Assembly (NCBI GenBank): GCA_020883125.1
Contig: JAHREW010000009.1
Coordinates: 62,001 to 126,000 of the forward strand
Source of the DNA: Microcoleus sp. CAWBG506
GTDB lineage: Bacteria > Cyanobacteriota > Cyanobacteriia > Cyanobacteriales > Microcoleaceae
Length of the DNA: 64,000 nucleotides
Direction of reading: 5' to 3'
Under the pieces are notes generated by a model. The model was not told the origin of the DNA and searched no databases. It was given only the letters and a program-made list of their open reading frames with translations. Each line of letters opens with the position of its first letter. Position 1 is the first letter of the stretch. Positions 8,901 through 16,545 of this stretch are shown here, piece after piece. A program made the position numbers and the translations under genes.

Positions 8901-9019
8901 GTACAACTTAAAATATCTTCTAATTCTAAAGATTGGCGGATACGTTCAGTTATGCGACGTACCAAGAGTTCTCTGTCTAGTTGATGATTGATTTTTTCGG
9001 GTTCTTCTGTCAATTTCAT
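5951..9019 (-). CDS. Multi-GAF sensor histidine kinase, phytochrome/cyanobacteriochrome-like
   Basis: A 1022-residue soluble kinase. GAF1 (about 18-238) resembles a phytochrome GAF: FPADDIPPQAR, then C140-H141 in LDPCHRAYLMAMGV, at the canonical bilin-cysteine position. A divergent GAF-like region covers about 245-500, then a coiled coil (about 500-530). GAF3 (about 530-700) has C623-H624 in LTPCHRDFL and a second cysteine C595 in EECFPEG. The HisKA box has H736 in GVAHEINNPVNF; the ATPase domain ends with GTGLGLSISYQ. A polar insert (about 893-930) separates its N and D boxes. No receiver or DNA-binding domain is attached and no response regulator is adjacent. Bilin binding is inference. Confidence 0.9.
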   Translation of the reverse strand: MKLTEEPEKINHQLDRELLVRRITERIRQSLELEDILSCTVEEVRSFLKTDRIMIYRFSPDGSGEVVAESIDRNRLPSLKGLNFPADDIPPQARQMYVRQRQRTIVDVKSATIALSPLDAPQTGEPLASEEIYYRSLDPCHRAYLMAMGVLSSLVVPILHRRTGPANSKTDICDSPECLTRYDPDKSNQTHIELWGLLVSHHSASGNIYQTDLEVVQLVVDQLSIAIAHAILLQQTRSQTALEATVSRIATLLYGQANIQLQQALEATVTAMEGCSGRLYISAPKIIPEKLSTPKIDGEFLAPTNHQVSTVASTTDSADSAFEVFTVGEQPILPEWENATGAIETHPLWQKWLTTGLNNHQQTPKISPLAMANISTMVGPDSQFPIWIITDLYKEPQFRVLSPAFQTTQIRGLLVIPLHYQQQLIGCLTIFRNEIETEKIWAGRFDTSAKQVLPRQSFELWREIKKGQSPQWKPHEIEQCLAIANQFSSAVKHYILHQEVQQMNANLERQVQERTAQLQKSLDFAKVLTRVRDQIRSTLDLKTILQTIVREVRVLLDTDRTVIYQFTDDEQGEVVVEDVRGEWRSILGLKSPEECFPEGSSCFYRKGKVRVINDIDNSDLTPCHRDFLASLQVRANLIVPIGQDSQFWGLLIVHECSAPRVWQTAEQELLQHLADQAAIALHQAELYQESLNAASADQAKAEQLAQALAQLQNTQAQLIQTEKMSSLGQLVAGVAHEINNPVNFIYGNLSHANEYSKDLLCLVELYRQHTPNPNPEITECEEAIEVDFLTEDLPKILDSMKVGVERIRQLVVSLRNFSRLDRAEKDCVDIHEGIESTLLILQHRIKATSDRAAIEVIKEYDNLPRVDCYVSSLNQVFMNLLGNAVDAIETRKIERITSLPGLAPSAGAINFSSQNLSVDAENLNVTNQTLIPDVPNPCIRIRTQLIDEKTVVICIADNGHGIPKELISHIFNPFFTTKPVGRGTGLGLSISYQIVVEKHKGVLKCVSIPGKGTEFWIEIPIH

Positions 9020-9295
9020 AAATCTCCTTTTTCGGCAATGTAATGTAATATTTATCAGAATTTTTTACTGTATACGGGGATGTCCCGATATCAAAAGTCG
9101 GATTCAGACTTAATATTTTGTAGATTTTTGGAGCGATCGCAGCTCGAACCAAACGATCCCTCGGACTCCTGATTATTATTTTAATGATCCGATCGATTTC
9201 TCGCAATCTTAAAATGATGTTACATTAATTATTAAAACTTATGATATCTTATTGTTGTAATATATAACTTTATGTATCGATAATTCACTTAAAAA

Positions 9296-9763
9296 TTATA
9301 GTTTTTCGCAGTTAGCAAGGCTTTGAGAGATATCGTGGCGCACGCTCATCAAAATTTTACCCAAATGATTTTGCCCAGTTTGGTCGCAACCGCAACCCCA
9401 ATAGTAATCTGTTGGTGAATTTTCGACAATCAGGCGATCGCCCGTGTGGAGGAGAATCTGTTGAATATCTGTATGGGTGAGAAACTTAGTTTTAACCGCT
9501 TCGCACATAACTGAAATTTTTACCGCTTCCCAATCAGCACGAAGGCGATGGTTGGGATTGCGACCCAAGTTAGCAGCTTCTTGAGGAGTAGGTACGGCTC
9601 GAATCGCAGCCACCAACCTTTCATCAGCACTGGTGACAAATTTTTGAGCTTGATAGTAGTGTTCCACAGTCAACCATTTTTGACCATCGATGCAAATGTG
9701 ATGGAGTGAAAAGTTAGAAAAGCAGCCGTAAGGCTCATCTACTTTATAAAAATAAATTGTCAT
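9296..9763 (-). CDS. NADAR-family (YbiA/DUF1768-like) N-glycosidase
   Basis: A 155-residue protein with the NADAR pattern: YGCFSNFS near the N-terminus, TVEHYYQAQKF (the catalytic-region glutamate and Tyr-Gln-Ala-Lys motif), and DYYWGCGCDQTGQNHLGKIL near the C-terminus. Family members hydrolyse N-glycosidic bonds in riboflavin-biosynthesis intermediates (YbiA) or ADP-ribosylated products; the substrate here is not determinable. The gene stands alone, followed by short ATTTTAGA tandem repeats. Confidence 0.9.
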   Translation of the reverse strand: MTIYFYKVDEPYGCFSNFSLHHICIDGQKWLTVEHYYQAQKFVTSADERLVAAIRAVPTPQEAANLGRNPNHRLRADWEAVKISVMCEAVKTKFLTHTDIQQILLHTGDRLIVENSPTDYYWGCGCDQTGQNHLGKILMSVRHDISQSLANCEKL

Positions 9764-9857
9764 TCGATTTTAGATTTTAGATTTTAGATAATTCAGCATG
9801 AAAAATCAAGAGTGAGAACTTCAGAATATTTCCCTCTTCCCTCTTCCCTCTTCCCTC
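9762..9857. repeat. Short tandem repeats (GATTTTA and TTCCCTC units)
   Basis: Near 9764-9791 the unit GATTTTA is repeated about three times, and near 9829-9857 TTCCCTC is repeated about four times. Both sit in the 97-bp spacer between two minus-strand genes. Confidence 0.7.
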
Positions 9858-9860
9858 TGA

Positions 9861-10970
9861 TTAAAATGGCATCAGCTTTTTAATAGCGCGGTGAGCGATA
9901 TCGGCATAACACACTTCGCCGCACAAAATTTTGCTCATTACCTGACTAGCTCTAGGGGATTTGACCCCAGCTCTGTAAGCAGCACCAGTAAACTGATAGA
10001 ATGCCGCAGCCAAGCGACTAGCCCAGAGCATATCGCTTCCCCATTCTTCGCTAATAATTTGAGTATACTTTTCCAGAGCGTCGCCCACACCTCCAAGAGC
10101 TCGATCGATCGCCTCAGCGGCCTTAAATCCGCTCAAAATAGCAGGTCGAATCCCCTCGCCGGACAGGGGATCGGTGAGACTAGCTGCTTCTCCTACTAAC
10201 AGTGCGTTTTGGGAATGTAATTGGCGATCGCCATCCCATAGACAGATCGGATATTCGCGGATGTCGCTGACAATCACATCCGCACCGCAATGAGTTGCGT
10301 AATCAGCCAACATATTTTTGATATTTTTTGGTCGATCGCCCCGCATAGCAGCAATACTCAAAGAGTAGCCATCAGCCTTGGGTAAACTCCAGATAAAACC
10401 TTTTTTAATAGTGCCAAAATCAAAATTTAGAACATCACCTGTGATTGCAGAAGTTTCCAAACTTGCACTCGCATAGAGTTTTGGTTCTTTCAAACCCAAC
10501 CACTTAGCCATCGGACCACCAGCACCGTCAGCACCAATTAAATAGCGAGCATAAACCGGTTCAGTGGTAGTTTTAACTAACCAAACAGAGTTGGTAAACT
10601 CAATTCCGATGACTTCAGTGGCATCTCTAACTTCAGCACCAGTCTTTTGAGCTTGTTTGAGTAAAAATTCATCAAATACATCCCGCTGCACCATCCACAT
10701 GGGGGACTCTAGATCCACTTCCACCGCGTCTGCCATTTTCCATGTGTAGCTAATTTTAGTAGCTTTCACAGAAATAGCTGGTGTCAGGTCAAAATCTAGC
10801 CATTGGGCGATCGCCGGAGAAACACCTCCGCCACAGGGTTTATGGCGGGGTAAAGACATCTTTTCTAGTACCAAAACAGAACGACCCTGCTTGGACAAGT
10901 GATAAGCTGCTGTGCTACCCGCTGGTCCAGAACCGACAATAATACAATCAAAGATTTTAGTCATTAGCAA
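9861..10970 (-). CDS. Geranylgeranyl-reductase-family FAD-dependent oxidoreductase
   Basis: A 369-residue flavoprotein. The Rossmann FAD site is IIVGSGPAGSTAAYHLS at the N-terminus, followed by the GGR-type PRHKPCGGGVSP motif and the second FAD motif LVGEAASLTDPLSGEGI. The family includes geranylgeranyl reductases acting on chlorophyll, tocopherol or archaeal lipids. It differs from the ChlP N-terminus I would expect in cyanobacteria, so I read it as a paralogue with unknown prenyl or other substrate. The start could be the ATG at 10964. It lies downstream of pyrH-frr on the same strand, separated by a repeat-rich spacer. Confidence 0.85.
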   Translation of the reverse strand: MLMTKIFDCIIVGSGPAGSTAAYHLSKQGRSVLVLEKMSLPRHKPCGGGVSPAIAQWLDFDLTPAISVKATKISYTWKMADAVEVDLESPMWMVQRDVFDEFLLKQAQKTGAEVRDATEVIGIEFTNSVWLVKTTTEPVYARYLIGADGAGGPMAKWLGLKEPKLYASASLETSAITGDVLNFDFGTIKKGFIWSLPKADGYSLSIAAMRGDRPKNIKNMLADYATHCGADVIVSDIREYPICLWDGDRQLHSQNALLVGEAASLTDPLSGEGIRPAILSGFKAAEAIDRALGGVGDALEKYTQIISEEWGSDMLWASRLAAAFYQFTGAAYRAGVKSPRASQVMSKILCGEVCYADIAHRAIKKLMPF

Positions 10971-11037
10971 TTAGTCAAAAGTCATTAGTCATTAGTCAGT
11001 TTCTCATTGTTAGTTAACTGACCAATGACTTTTGACT
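10964..11037. repeat. TTAGTCA-type tandem repeat
   Basis: Repeats of AGTCATT occur in direct and inverted orientation between frr and the upstream end of the oxidoreductase gene. The same heptamer family forms the larger block at 33745-33935. Confidence 0.65.
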
Positions 11038-11038
11038 G

Positions 11039-11587
11039 TTATACTTTCACGATATCTTTCTCTTTCGCAGCCAGAACTTCTTCGATTTTGGCAATGTACT
11101 TGTCGGTCAGCTTTTGAACTTTATCTTGCAAGTCGCGCGATTCATCTTTAGAAATATCGCTGCTTTTTTCTTGCTTACGAACTGAGTCTACGGCATCGCG
11201 GCGGACATTCCGAATGGCAACTTTGCCTTCTTCAGCAAATTTTCCTGCCATTTTGACAAATTCTTGGCGTCTCTCGCTGGTCAGCGGCGGAATGTTCAAA
11301 CGAATTATGGAACCGTCATTATTGGGTACGAGTCCCACATCAGACAGCGAAATCGCTTTTTCAATTAAATTGAGTGCTTGGCGATCGAAAGGTTGGATGC
11401 TGATGGTAGAAGCATCCGGCGTACCGATATTGGCAAGAGATTTGATCGGAGTTGGAGCACCGTAGTAATCTACCATAATCCGATCGAGGAGAGATGCGTT
11501 TGCCCGTCCCGTCCTAATAGTATTAAAAGACCGTTGAGTAGCCTCAACTGCCTTTTGCATATGATCTTCCACGTCAGCTAACTTCAC
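11039..11587 (-). CDS. frr: Ribosome recycling factor
   Basis: A 182-residue protein that matches RRF over its full length: [20 protein letters not shown] at the N-terminus, [14 protein letters not shown] and [18 protein letters not shown]. With EF-G it splits post-termination ribosomes in the cytoplasm. I chose the GTG at 11585-11587 because GGGAGG lies five bases upstream and the protein then has family length; a longer frame from 11611 adds eight residues without support. It overlaps the end of pyrH by 14 bases, indicating a pyrH-frr operon with coupled translation. Confidence 0.96.
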   Translation of the reverse strand: MKLADVEDHMQKAVEATQRSFNTIRTGRANASLLDRIMVDYYGAPTPIKSLANIGTPDASTISIQPFDRQALNLIEKAISLSDVGLVPNNDGSIIRLNIPPLTSERRQEFVKMAGKFAEEGKVAIRNVRRDAVDSVRKQEKSSDISKDESRDLQDKVQKLTDKYIAKIEEVLAAKEKDIVKV

Positions 11588-12296
11588 AAAAACCTCCCAC
11601 AAGGGTTCCAATAGATTCTCCCATTACTGCTCGGTAGATGTTGCCCGATACCGTCAGGTCAAATACCATAATAGGAATATTATTCTCTTTACAAAGAGCG
11701 ATCGCCGTACTATCCATCACCCGCAAGTCTTGGTTCAAGACGTGTCCGTAGGTGAGGGTTTGGTATCTGCGAGCATTGGGGTTGATGTGGGGGTCAGAAT
11801 CGTACACCCCATCTACCTTAGTAGCTTTAAAAATCACCTCTGCATCAATTTCAGCCGCCCGCAAAGCGGCTGTGGTATCAGTAGTAAAAAAAGGATTACC
11901 AGAACCGGCACCAAAAATCACTACCCGTTTTTTTTCCAAGTGACGAATCGCGCGCCGTCGAATGTAGGTTTCAGCTACTTCTTGCATGGCGATCGCCGTT
12001 TGCACCCTAGTTGGGACTCCTGCTTGTTCTAGGGCATCCTGCAATGTGATGGCATTCATGACTGTAGCAATCATACCCACATAGTCTGCCGTTGCCCGAT
12101 CCATACCCGCCGAAGCTGCCTTCACGCCGCGAAAAATATTGCCACCACCGACAACGATCGCTAGCTGAATACCTTCAGAAACGACTTTGGCTACTTCCTG
12201 AGCGATCGAACTAACAACTACCGGATCGATCCCGTAGCCCAAATCGCCCATCAGCGCTTCACCGCTGAGCTTCAGCAAAACCCGCTGATAAACCAT
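11574..12296 (-). CDS. pyrH: UMP kinase
   Basis: A 240-residue amino-acid-kinase-fold enzyme that phosphorylates UMP to UDP with ATP. Visible motifs are [49 protein letters not shown] and [13 protein letters not shown]. The ATG at 12296 ([11 protein letters not shown]) gives the normal family length; an in-frame upstream extension to 12428 is not conserved-looking. It is first in the pyrH-frr pair; bacterial UMP kinases are hexamers controlled by GTP and UTP. Confidence 0.96.
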   Translation of the reverse strand: MVYQRVLLKLSGEALMGDLGYGIDPVVVSSIAQEVAKVVSEGIQLAIVVGGGNIFRGVKAASAGMDRATADYVGMIATVMNAITLQDALEQAGVPTRVQTAIAMQEVAETYIRRRAIRHLEKKRVVIFGAGSGNPFFTTDTTAALRAAEIDAEVIFKATKVDGVYDSDPHINPNARRYQTLTYGHVLNQDLRVMDSTAIALCKENNIPIMVFDLTVSGNIYRAVMGESIGTLVGGFCEVS

Positions 12297-12449
12297 CCCT
12301 ATGCCGCCACTATTTTTATTCTGTTTGCTTCCACCATAAGATAGCAGTATGGGAGCATTTTGAACATAAATTAACTGGAACAGGATTTTGGGCCCATTCC
12401 AGAAGAGCTTGCAATGTTGACGGTTCACGGTGGACGGTCAACTCTTGGT

Positions 12450-12848
12450 TCAATCCTTCGGTACGAAATTAAGAGAAGCAGAATTCATGCAGTAGCGCTG
12501 ACCTGTTGGTCTGGGGCCGTCATTGAATACATGACCGAGATGAGCGTCACAGACAGCACACAACACCTCTGTGCGGCGCATAAACAAAGTATTATCCGAT
12601 TCACACTTAACATTTTCTTCGCTAACTGGAGCGTAGAAACTCGGCCAACCCGTACCGGAATCGTACTTTGTTTCTGATTCAAATAGTGGGGTGCCGCAGC
12701 AAATACAATTATAAATTCCTGGCTTTTTGTTGTCGTGATATTCGCCACTAAATGCTCTTTCAGTTCCCTTTTTTCTGGTAACTTTGAACTGTTCGGCTGT
12801 GAGTTGCTCTTTCCACTCTGCTTCAGTTTTTTGAACTTTATTAGTCAT
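12450..12848 (-). CDS. msrB: Peptide methionine-R-sulfoxide reductase
   Basis: A 132-residue MsrB. It reduces the R-sulfoxide of methionine in oxidised proteins. The zinc site is visible as C48/C51 ([10 protein letters not shown]) and C97/C100 ([11 protein letters not shown]). The catalytic cysteine is C120 in [11 protein letters not shown], and the substrate loop is SGTGWPSF. Full family length. It is monocistronic; the upstream spacer contains TTAACTGTTAG-type short repeats. Confidence 0.96.
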   Translation of the reverse strand: MTNKVQKTEAEWKEQLTAEQFKVTRKKGTERAFSGEYHDNKKPGIYNCICCGTPLFESETKYDSGTGWPSFYAPVSEENVKCESDNTLFMRRTEVLCAVCDAHLGHVFNDGPRPTGQRYCMNSASLNFVPKD

Positions 12849-13527
12849 GATTTGAGGTTGTTAACTGTTAGCTGTTGAATGTTAATAGTTGACTGTATAT
12901 ATAGGAGGAATACATCCGGCGATCGGGAAAGTAAAAATTGCTAAAACCATTGACTTTATTAGATTTTACATCTCCGGTCAGCCGTCTTCCTTATAGTATA
13001 GCCAGTCAACTCATGTCTCCATTAATATTAACCTAATTTGCTCCAAATGAACATAGCTGCAAAAAGGAGTAGCTGAATAGCTCTGCTGTTTTGATTTTGG
13101 GATTTTGGCATTAATTGAGAACCCCTACTTCTTGAAGAAGTCGAGTTGATGGCGATGGTGCGATCGGCAAATAATCACCAGATTCTGCTATATAAGATTG
13201 ACATAAAGCGGATAAGACTGACCTCAAGGAAACACTTGTGATGGATTGAAGCCAGATCGGGGCGATGGAGACAGAGACGATCGCAACAGTCTGCCAAAGC
13301 CCGGTAAACTGTCCCTAACTCTTCCTAGAGAAAAAGGCCACGGGCAGCAGCCTCAGCAACATAGGCAGTAAAATTGGCATTTCTATTGCTAGGATAATTG
13401 GTTGATAGTAGGTCGTGAACCGATCGACATAACGGGAGTATTCCCGGTCGTTAAGATAAAATACTTAACTGTCAAAGCTAAAAGTTATGCCGTTGAGCAA
13501 TTTTACAAATTTTGAGGCAGACAATCT
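12849..13527. other. Spacer between divergent msrB and lptA
   Basis: About 680 bp without an intact gene. Short GTTAACTGTTAG repeats lie at 12856-12895. A decayed coding remnant is suspected at about 13170-13447 on the minus strand and is listed separately. The region must also contain the promoters for msrB (minus) and lptA (plus), but no promoter can be named confidently. Confidence 0.5.
13170..13447 (-). pseudogene. Possible decayed gene, unidentified
   Basis: Read on the minus strand with one frame change and one internal stop, the DNA gives protein-like pieces: EYSRYVDRFTTYYQP, then NANFTAYVAEAAARGLFL, a TAG, then EELGTVYRALADCCDRL and CLHRPDLASIHHKCFLEV. The composition looks coding, but I recognise no family. 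A frameshift plus a stop would make it a pseudogene; chance cannot be excluded. Confidence 0.3.
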
Positions 13528-13998
13528 ATGATGTCCTCCGCTAAATTACTTAATTCGCGAATATTCAAAGGATTATCGCTGCTGTTGCCCCTCACTCTGG
13601 CAGGCGCGATAGCTTCTCCCACCTATCCCCAAGCAACGCCGCCCCGCACCCTCAGCGTGCGATCGGACATCCAAGAAGCAGACTCCAAAACCGGCATCGT
13701 GACAGCCCGTGGCAACGTCCAAATCAACTACCCAGCCCGCCAAATGCAGGCCACCGCAGCTCAAGCCCAATACTTCAGCCGCGAGCGCCGGATCATTCTC
13801 AGCGGAGACGTTTACGTCTTGCAGCAAGGGAACAGCCTCCGGGGCGAAACCGTGACATATCTAATCGACGAAGGGCGGTTTATTGCCCTACCAGACAAGC
13901 CAGGGCAGGTAGAATCAGTTTATCTGGTTGCCCCAGAGCAAGATGCAGCAGCCCAAAATACAGTCGGCTCCCCACGTCCCACCACAGCCCCGCGCTAA
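13528..13998 (+). CDS. lptA: LptA/OstA-like LPS transport periplasmic protein
   Basis: A 156-residue protein with an N-terminal signal segment (about 12-30, LLLPLTLAGAIASPTY) and an OstA/LptA-type beta-jellyroll: LSVRSDIQEADSKTGIVTAR, GNVQINYPARQMQATAAQAQ, RIILSGDVYVLQQGNSLRGE. LptA forms the periplasmic bridge that carries lipopolysaccharide from the inner-membrane LptBFG complex to the outer membrane. Its partners lptB (15736) and lptF/G (16546) lie just downstream, but an iscB locus of about 1.5 kb separates them. A hairpin at 14068-14094 follows the stop. Confidence 0.85.
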   Translation: MMSSAKLLNSRIFKGLSLLLPLTLAGAIASPTYPQATPPRTLSVRSDIQEADSKTGIVTARGNVQINYPARQMQATAAQAQYFSRERRIILSGDVYVLQQGNSLRGETVTYLIDEGRFIALPDKPGQVESVYLVAPEQDAAAQNTVGSPRPTTAPR

Positions 13999-14067
13999 AA
14001 ACTGCTGGCAGCAAAATTTTGTGGGGGAGTTCTCCTGCCCACCCCACTATTAAATTGACTGTTTGTC

Positions 14068-14094
14068 GAACAGGCCAGGCCGTCGGGCCTGTTC
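14068..14094. repeat. GAACAGGCC hairpin after lptA
   Basis: A 9-bp perfect stem, GAACAGGCC/GGCCTGTTC, with a 9-base loop. There is no T-run. The same stem sequence recurs in the palindrome at 22838-22867, so it is probably a dispersed repeat and not a dedicated terminator. Confidence 0.6.
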
Positions 14095-14168
14095 AGCAGA
14101 ATCATACAAAATCTCAGATCAACTTGAAATTCGATCGCCTTTGCCCGCATACGGGAATTTAACTGGTA

Positions 14169-14397
14169 GACTTACTCAAATCCTAGACATTTCTGAATAA
14201 ACCCAGAAAATTCTAAGTAAGTCAAGGCTTTCGTTATTGGCAAGCGTTCAAGTTCATACCTTGGAGTACGTGCCAGCCCCAAGCTCTATAACTCGGCAGT
14301 TAAACAGGCAAGGATTTTGTAAAGCCAGTGCTGTTGAGATCATACCGACCAATAACAATGCCAAGGCAACCTTTACTAATTAGGAATAGACGCAACC
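14169..14397 (+). ncRNA. Putative omega-RNA of the IscB locus
   Basis: The roughly 400 bp between lptA and iscB are non-coding, and IscB guide RNAs are encoded immediately 5' of iscB. The sequence is highly structured: GTTATTGG (14233-14240) pairs with CCAATAAC (14349-14356), closing a long region that contains further pairable segments such as CCTTGG/CCAAG. A separate inverted repeat GACTTACT/AGTAAGTC (14169-14176, 14216-14223) lies at the 5' side, where the guide and element boundary are expected. Exact ends are not determinable by eye; the call rests on position, structure and the adjacent IscB. Confidence 0.55.
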
Positions 14398-15687
14398 ATG
14401 TCTAAAAATCCCAATCAAGTATTCGTACTCGATAGCAGGAAGAAACCTTTAACCCCGTGCCTGCCAGTGATAGCTAGAAAGCTATTAAATGCAGGCAAAG
14501 CAAAAGTTTTCAGACTGTACCCATTTGCAATCATCCTCAACAAATCAGTAGAGGAACAACCACAACCAATAGAAATTCGCATCGATCCTGGTAGTAAAAC
14601 TACTGGTATAGCTTTGGTGTTCTTAACCCAAGTAATTTGGGGTGCTGAACTTACCCATCGGGGGCAAGCTATCAAATCGCGACTGGAAACTCGCCGTGCC
14701 ATCCGACGCAACCGCCGTAATCGTAAGACTCGTTATCGTCAGCCGCGATTTTTTAATCGTATTCGTCGGAAAGGTTGGCTACCTCCTTGTTTGCAGCATC
14801 GAGTATTAACTACAATTACCTGGGTGAATCGCCTTTGTAAGTTAGCACCAATTAAATCAATAGCTTTTGAGTTGGTAAAGTTTGATACTCAAAAAATGCA
14901 AAGCCCTGAAGTTTATGGTATTGAATATCAACAAGGGGAACTGCAAGGTTATGAGGTTAGAGAATACCTGCTTGAAAAGTGGAATCGCAAATGTGCTTAC
15001 TGTAGTGCTGAAAATTTACCGTTACAGGTAGAGCATATGAACCCACGCGCTAAAGGTGGTAGCAATCGTGTTTCTAACCTGTGCTTGGCTTGTAAAAAAT
15101 GCAATATCAAAAAGGGGACTGAAGACATCAAAGACTTTCTGAAAAGCCAGCCTGATCTTCTTAAAAGAATAATGAGTCAAGCTAAAGCACCATTAAAGGA
15201 TGCGGCGGCGGTCAATGCTACTAAATCTGCTTTGCTCGAAGTTTTAAAGGCTACAAAACTAGAGCATATATATGTAGGACGTGGTTCTTTAACTAAGTTA
15301 AATCGGACTAAACTTGGTTTACCAAAGGCTCATTGGATAGATGCTGCTTGCTGCGGAGATGTGAGTCAGGGTTTAACTTTGGCAATCAATCAACCTTTGC
15401 TAATTAAAGCTATGGGTTGGGGGAGTCGCCAAGTTGTACAGACTGATAAATATGGTTTTCCTCGCAAGGGTTATCAGCCCAAAAAAAAGGTCAAAGGTTG
15501 GAAAACTGGAGATATTGTCTCTGTAATTGACGGCAAGTATGAGGGGGTTAAATGCAAGCGAATTAAAACCACAAGGTTTAAAGGAAATTTTGATATTCGA
15601 GTAAACGACACTACTGTGATTAGCGTTTCTCGGAATCAAATTAAGCCTGTTCAACGAAACGATGGATACAACTACTCGTTTGTATGA
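14398..15687 (+). CDS. iscB: IscB, RNA-guided HNH/RuvC nuclease (Cas9 ancestor family)
   Basis: A 429-residue protein with the full IscB order. The N-terminal PLMP-type segment reads KPLTPCLPVIARKLL. RuvC-I is D63 in IRIDPGSKTTGIAL. An arginine-rich bridge helix spans about 98-115 (RRAIRRNRRNRK). RuvC-II E158 is in IAFELVKFD. The HNH domain (about 195-245) has C199/C202, H213 in VEHMNPRAKGGSN and C232/C235. RuvC-III is KAHWIDAAC (H312, D315), followed by a TAM-interaction-type C-terminus. All catalytic residues appear intact. IscB cleaves DNA guided by an omega-RNA encoded upstream. No tnpA is nearby. It sits between lptA and lptB in the same direction. Confidence 0.93.
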   Translation: MSKNPNQVFVLDSRKKPLTPCLPVIARKLLNAGKAKVFRLYPFAIILNKSVEEQPQPIEIRIDPGSKTTGIALVFLTQVIWGAELTHRGQAIKSRLETRRAIRRNRRNRKTRYRQPRFFNRIRRKGWLPPCLQHRVLTTITWVNRLCKLAPIKSIAFELVKFDTQKMQSPEVYGIEYQQGELQGYEVREYLLEKWNRKCAYCSAENLPLQVEHMNPRAKGGSNRVSNLCLACKKCNIKKGTEDIKDFLKSQPDLLKRIMSQAKAPLKDAAAVNATKSALLEVLKATKLEHIYVGRGSLTKLNRTKLGLPKAHWIDAACCGDVSQGLTLAINQPLLIKAMGWGSRQVVQTDKYGFPRKGYQPKKKVKGWKTGDIVSVIDGKYEGVKCKRIKTTRFKGNFDIRVNDTTVISVSRNQIKPVQRNDGYNYSFV

Positions 15688-15735
15688 AATTTTCAAGAAA
15701 TGTCTGAGAAAAGAGTTAGAGATTGCTCGACGAGA

Positions 15736-16464
15736 ATGAAAATTGTACTCGAAAATATTCACAAATCCTACGGCAAACGCAATATAGTCAGTCGCGTCAA
15801 TCTTTCTGTAGCACAAGGAGAAATTGTCGGATTGCTCGGTCCCAACGGTGCTGGCAAAACTACCACCTTTTACATCGCTACGGGATTAGAAAAACCCAAT
15901 CAAGGCAGCGTTTGGCTCAACGATTTAGACATCACTAAATTGCCAATGCACAAACGAGCACAGTTGGGAATAGGCTATCTCGCCCAAGAAGCCAGCATCT
16001 TTCGGAACATGACAGTCCGCGATAACATTTTGTTAGTCCTAGAACAAACTCAAGTGCCACGATGGGAATGGCGCGATCGCATAGATTTCCTGTTGCAAGA
16101 ATTTCGCTTAGAAAAAATTGCATCCAGTTTGGGAATTCAAATTTCCGGTGGCGAAAGACGGCGGACTGAGCTGGCGAGAGCTTTGGCTGCGGGGCGAGAC
16201 GGACCGATATTCCTATTTTTAGACGAACCCTTTGCCGGAGTAGATCCGATCGCCGTTAACGAAATTCAAAGTATTATTGCTAAATTGCGCGATCGGCAAA
16301 TCGGCATCCTGATCACGGATCACAACGTGCGAGAAACCCTGGAAATTACCGATCGAGCCTACATCATGCGAGACGGTCAAATTTTAGCATCCGGTGCAGA
16401 AGAAGAACTCTACAGCAACCCTTTAGTGCGGCAATATTACTTAGGCGACAACTTCGTGCGATAA
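15736..16464 (+). CDS. lptB: LPS export ABC transporter ATPase LptB
   Basis: A 242-residue ABC ATPase starting MKIVLENIHKSYGKRNIV. Walker A is GLLGPNGAGKTTTFY, the Q-loop is YLAQEASIFRNMTV, the signature is ISGGERRRTELARAL and Walker B is FLFLDEPFAGVDP. It powers LPS extraction with the LptF/G permease encoded 81 bases downstream. The ATG at 15736 gives usual LptB length; an in-frame ATG at 15700 would add 12 residues and begins only 12 bases after the iscB stop, so the insertion may have altered the 5' end. Confidence 0.93.
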   Translation: MKIVLENIHKSYGKRNIVSRVNLSVAQGEIVGLLGPNGAGKTTTFYIATGLEKPNQGSVWLNDLDITKLPMHKRAQLGIGYLAQEASIFRNMTVRDNILLVLEQTQVPRWEWRDRIDFLLQEFRLEKIASSLGIQISGGERRRTELARALAAGRDGPIFLFLDEPFAGVDPIAVNEIQSIIAKLRDRQIGILITDHNVRETLEITDRAYIMRDGQILASGAEEELYSNPLVRQYYLGDNFVR

Positions 16465-16545
16465 TCTCCTGAAGGAATTGAATAGAAGGCAGAATTTAAT
16501 AATTTTGATTTTGAATAAAGGAAGAATCTGCGATCGCGTGCAACT

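Noticed and set aside
11587-11611. Extended start for ribosome recycling factor
   Set aside because: The ATG at 11611 lacks a ribosome site, whereas GTG at 11587 has GGGAGG five bases upstream and gives the normal length.
14398-15687. TnpB or free-standing HNH homing endonuclease
   Set aside because: The N-terminal PLMP-type segment, arginine-rich bridge helix and split RuvC with inserted HNH are specific to IscB; TnpB lacks the HNH and homing enzymes lack the RuvC parts.
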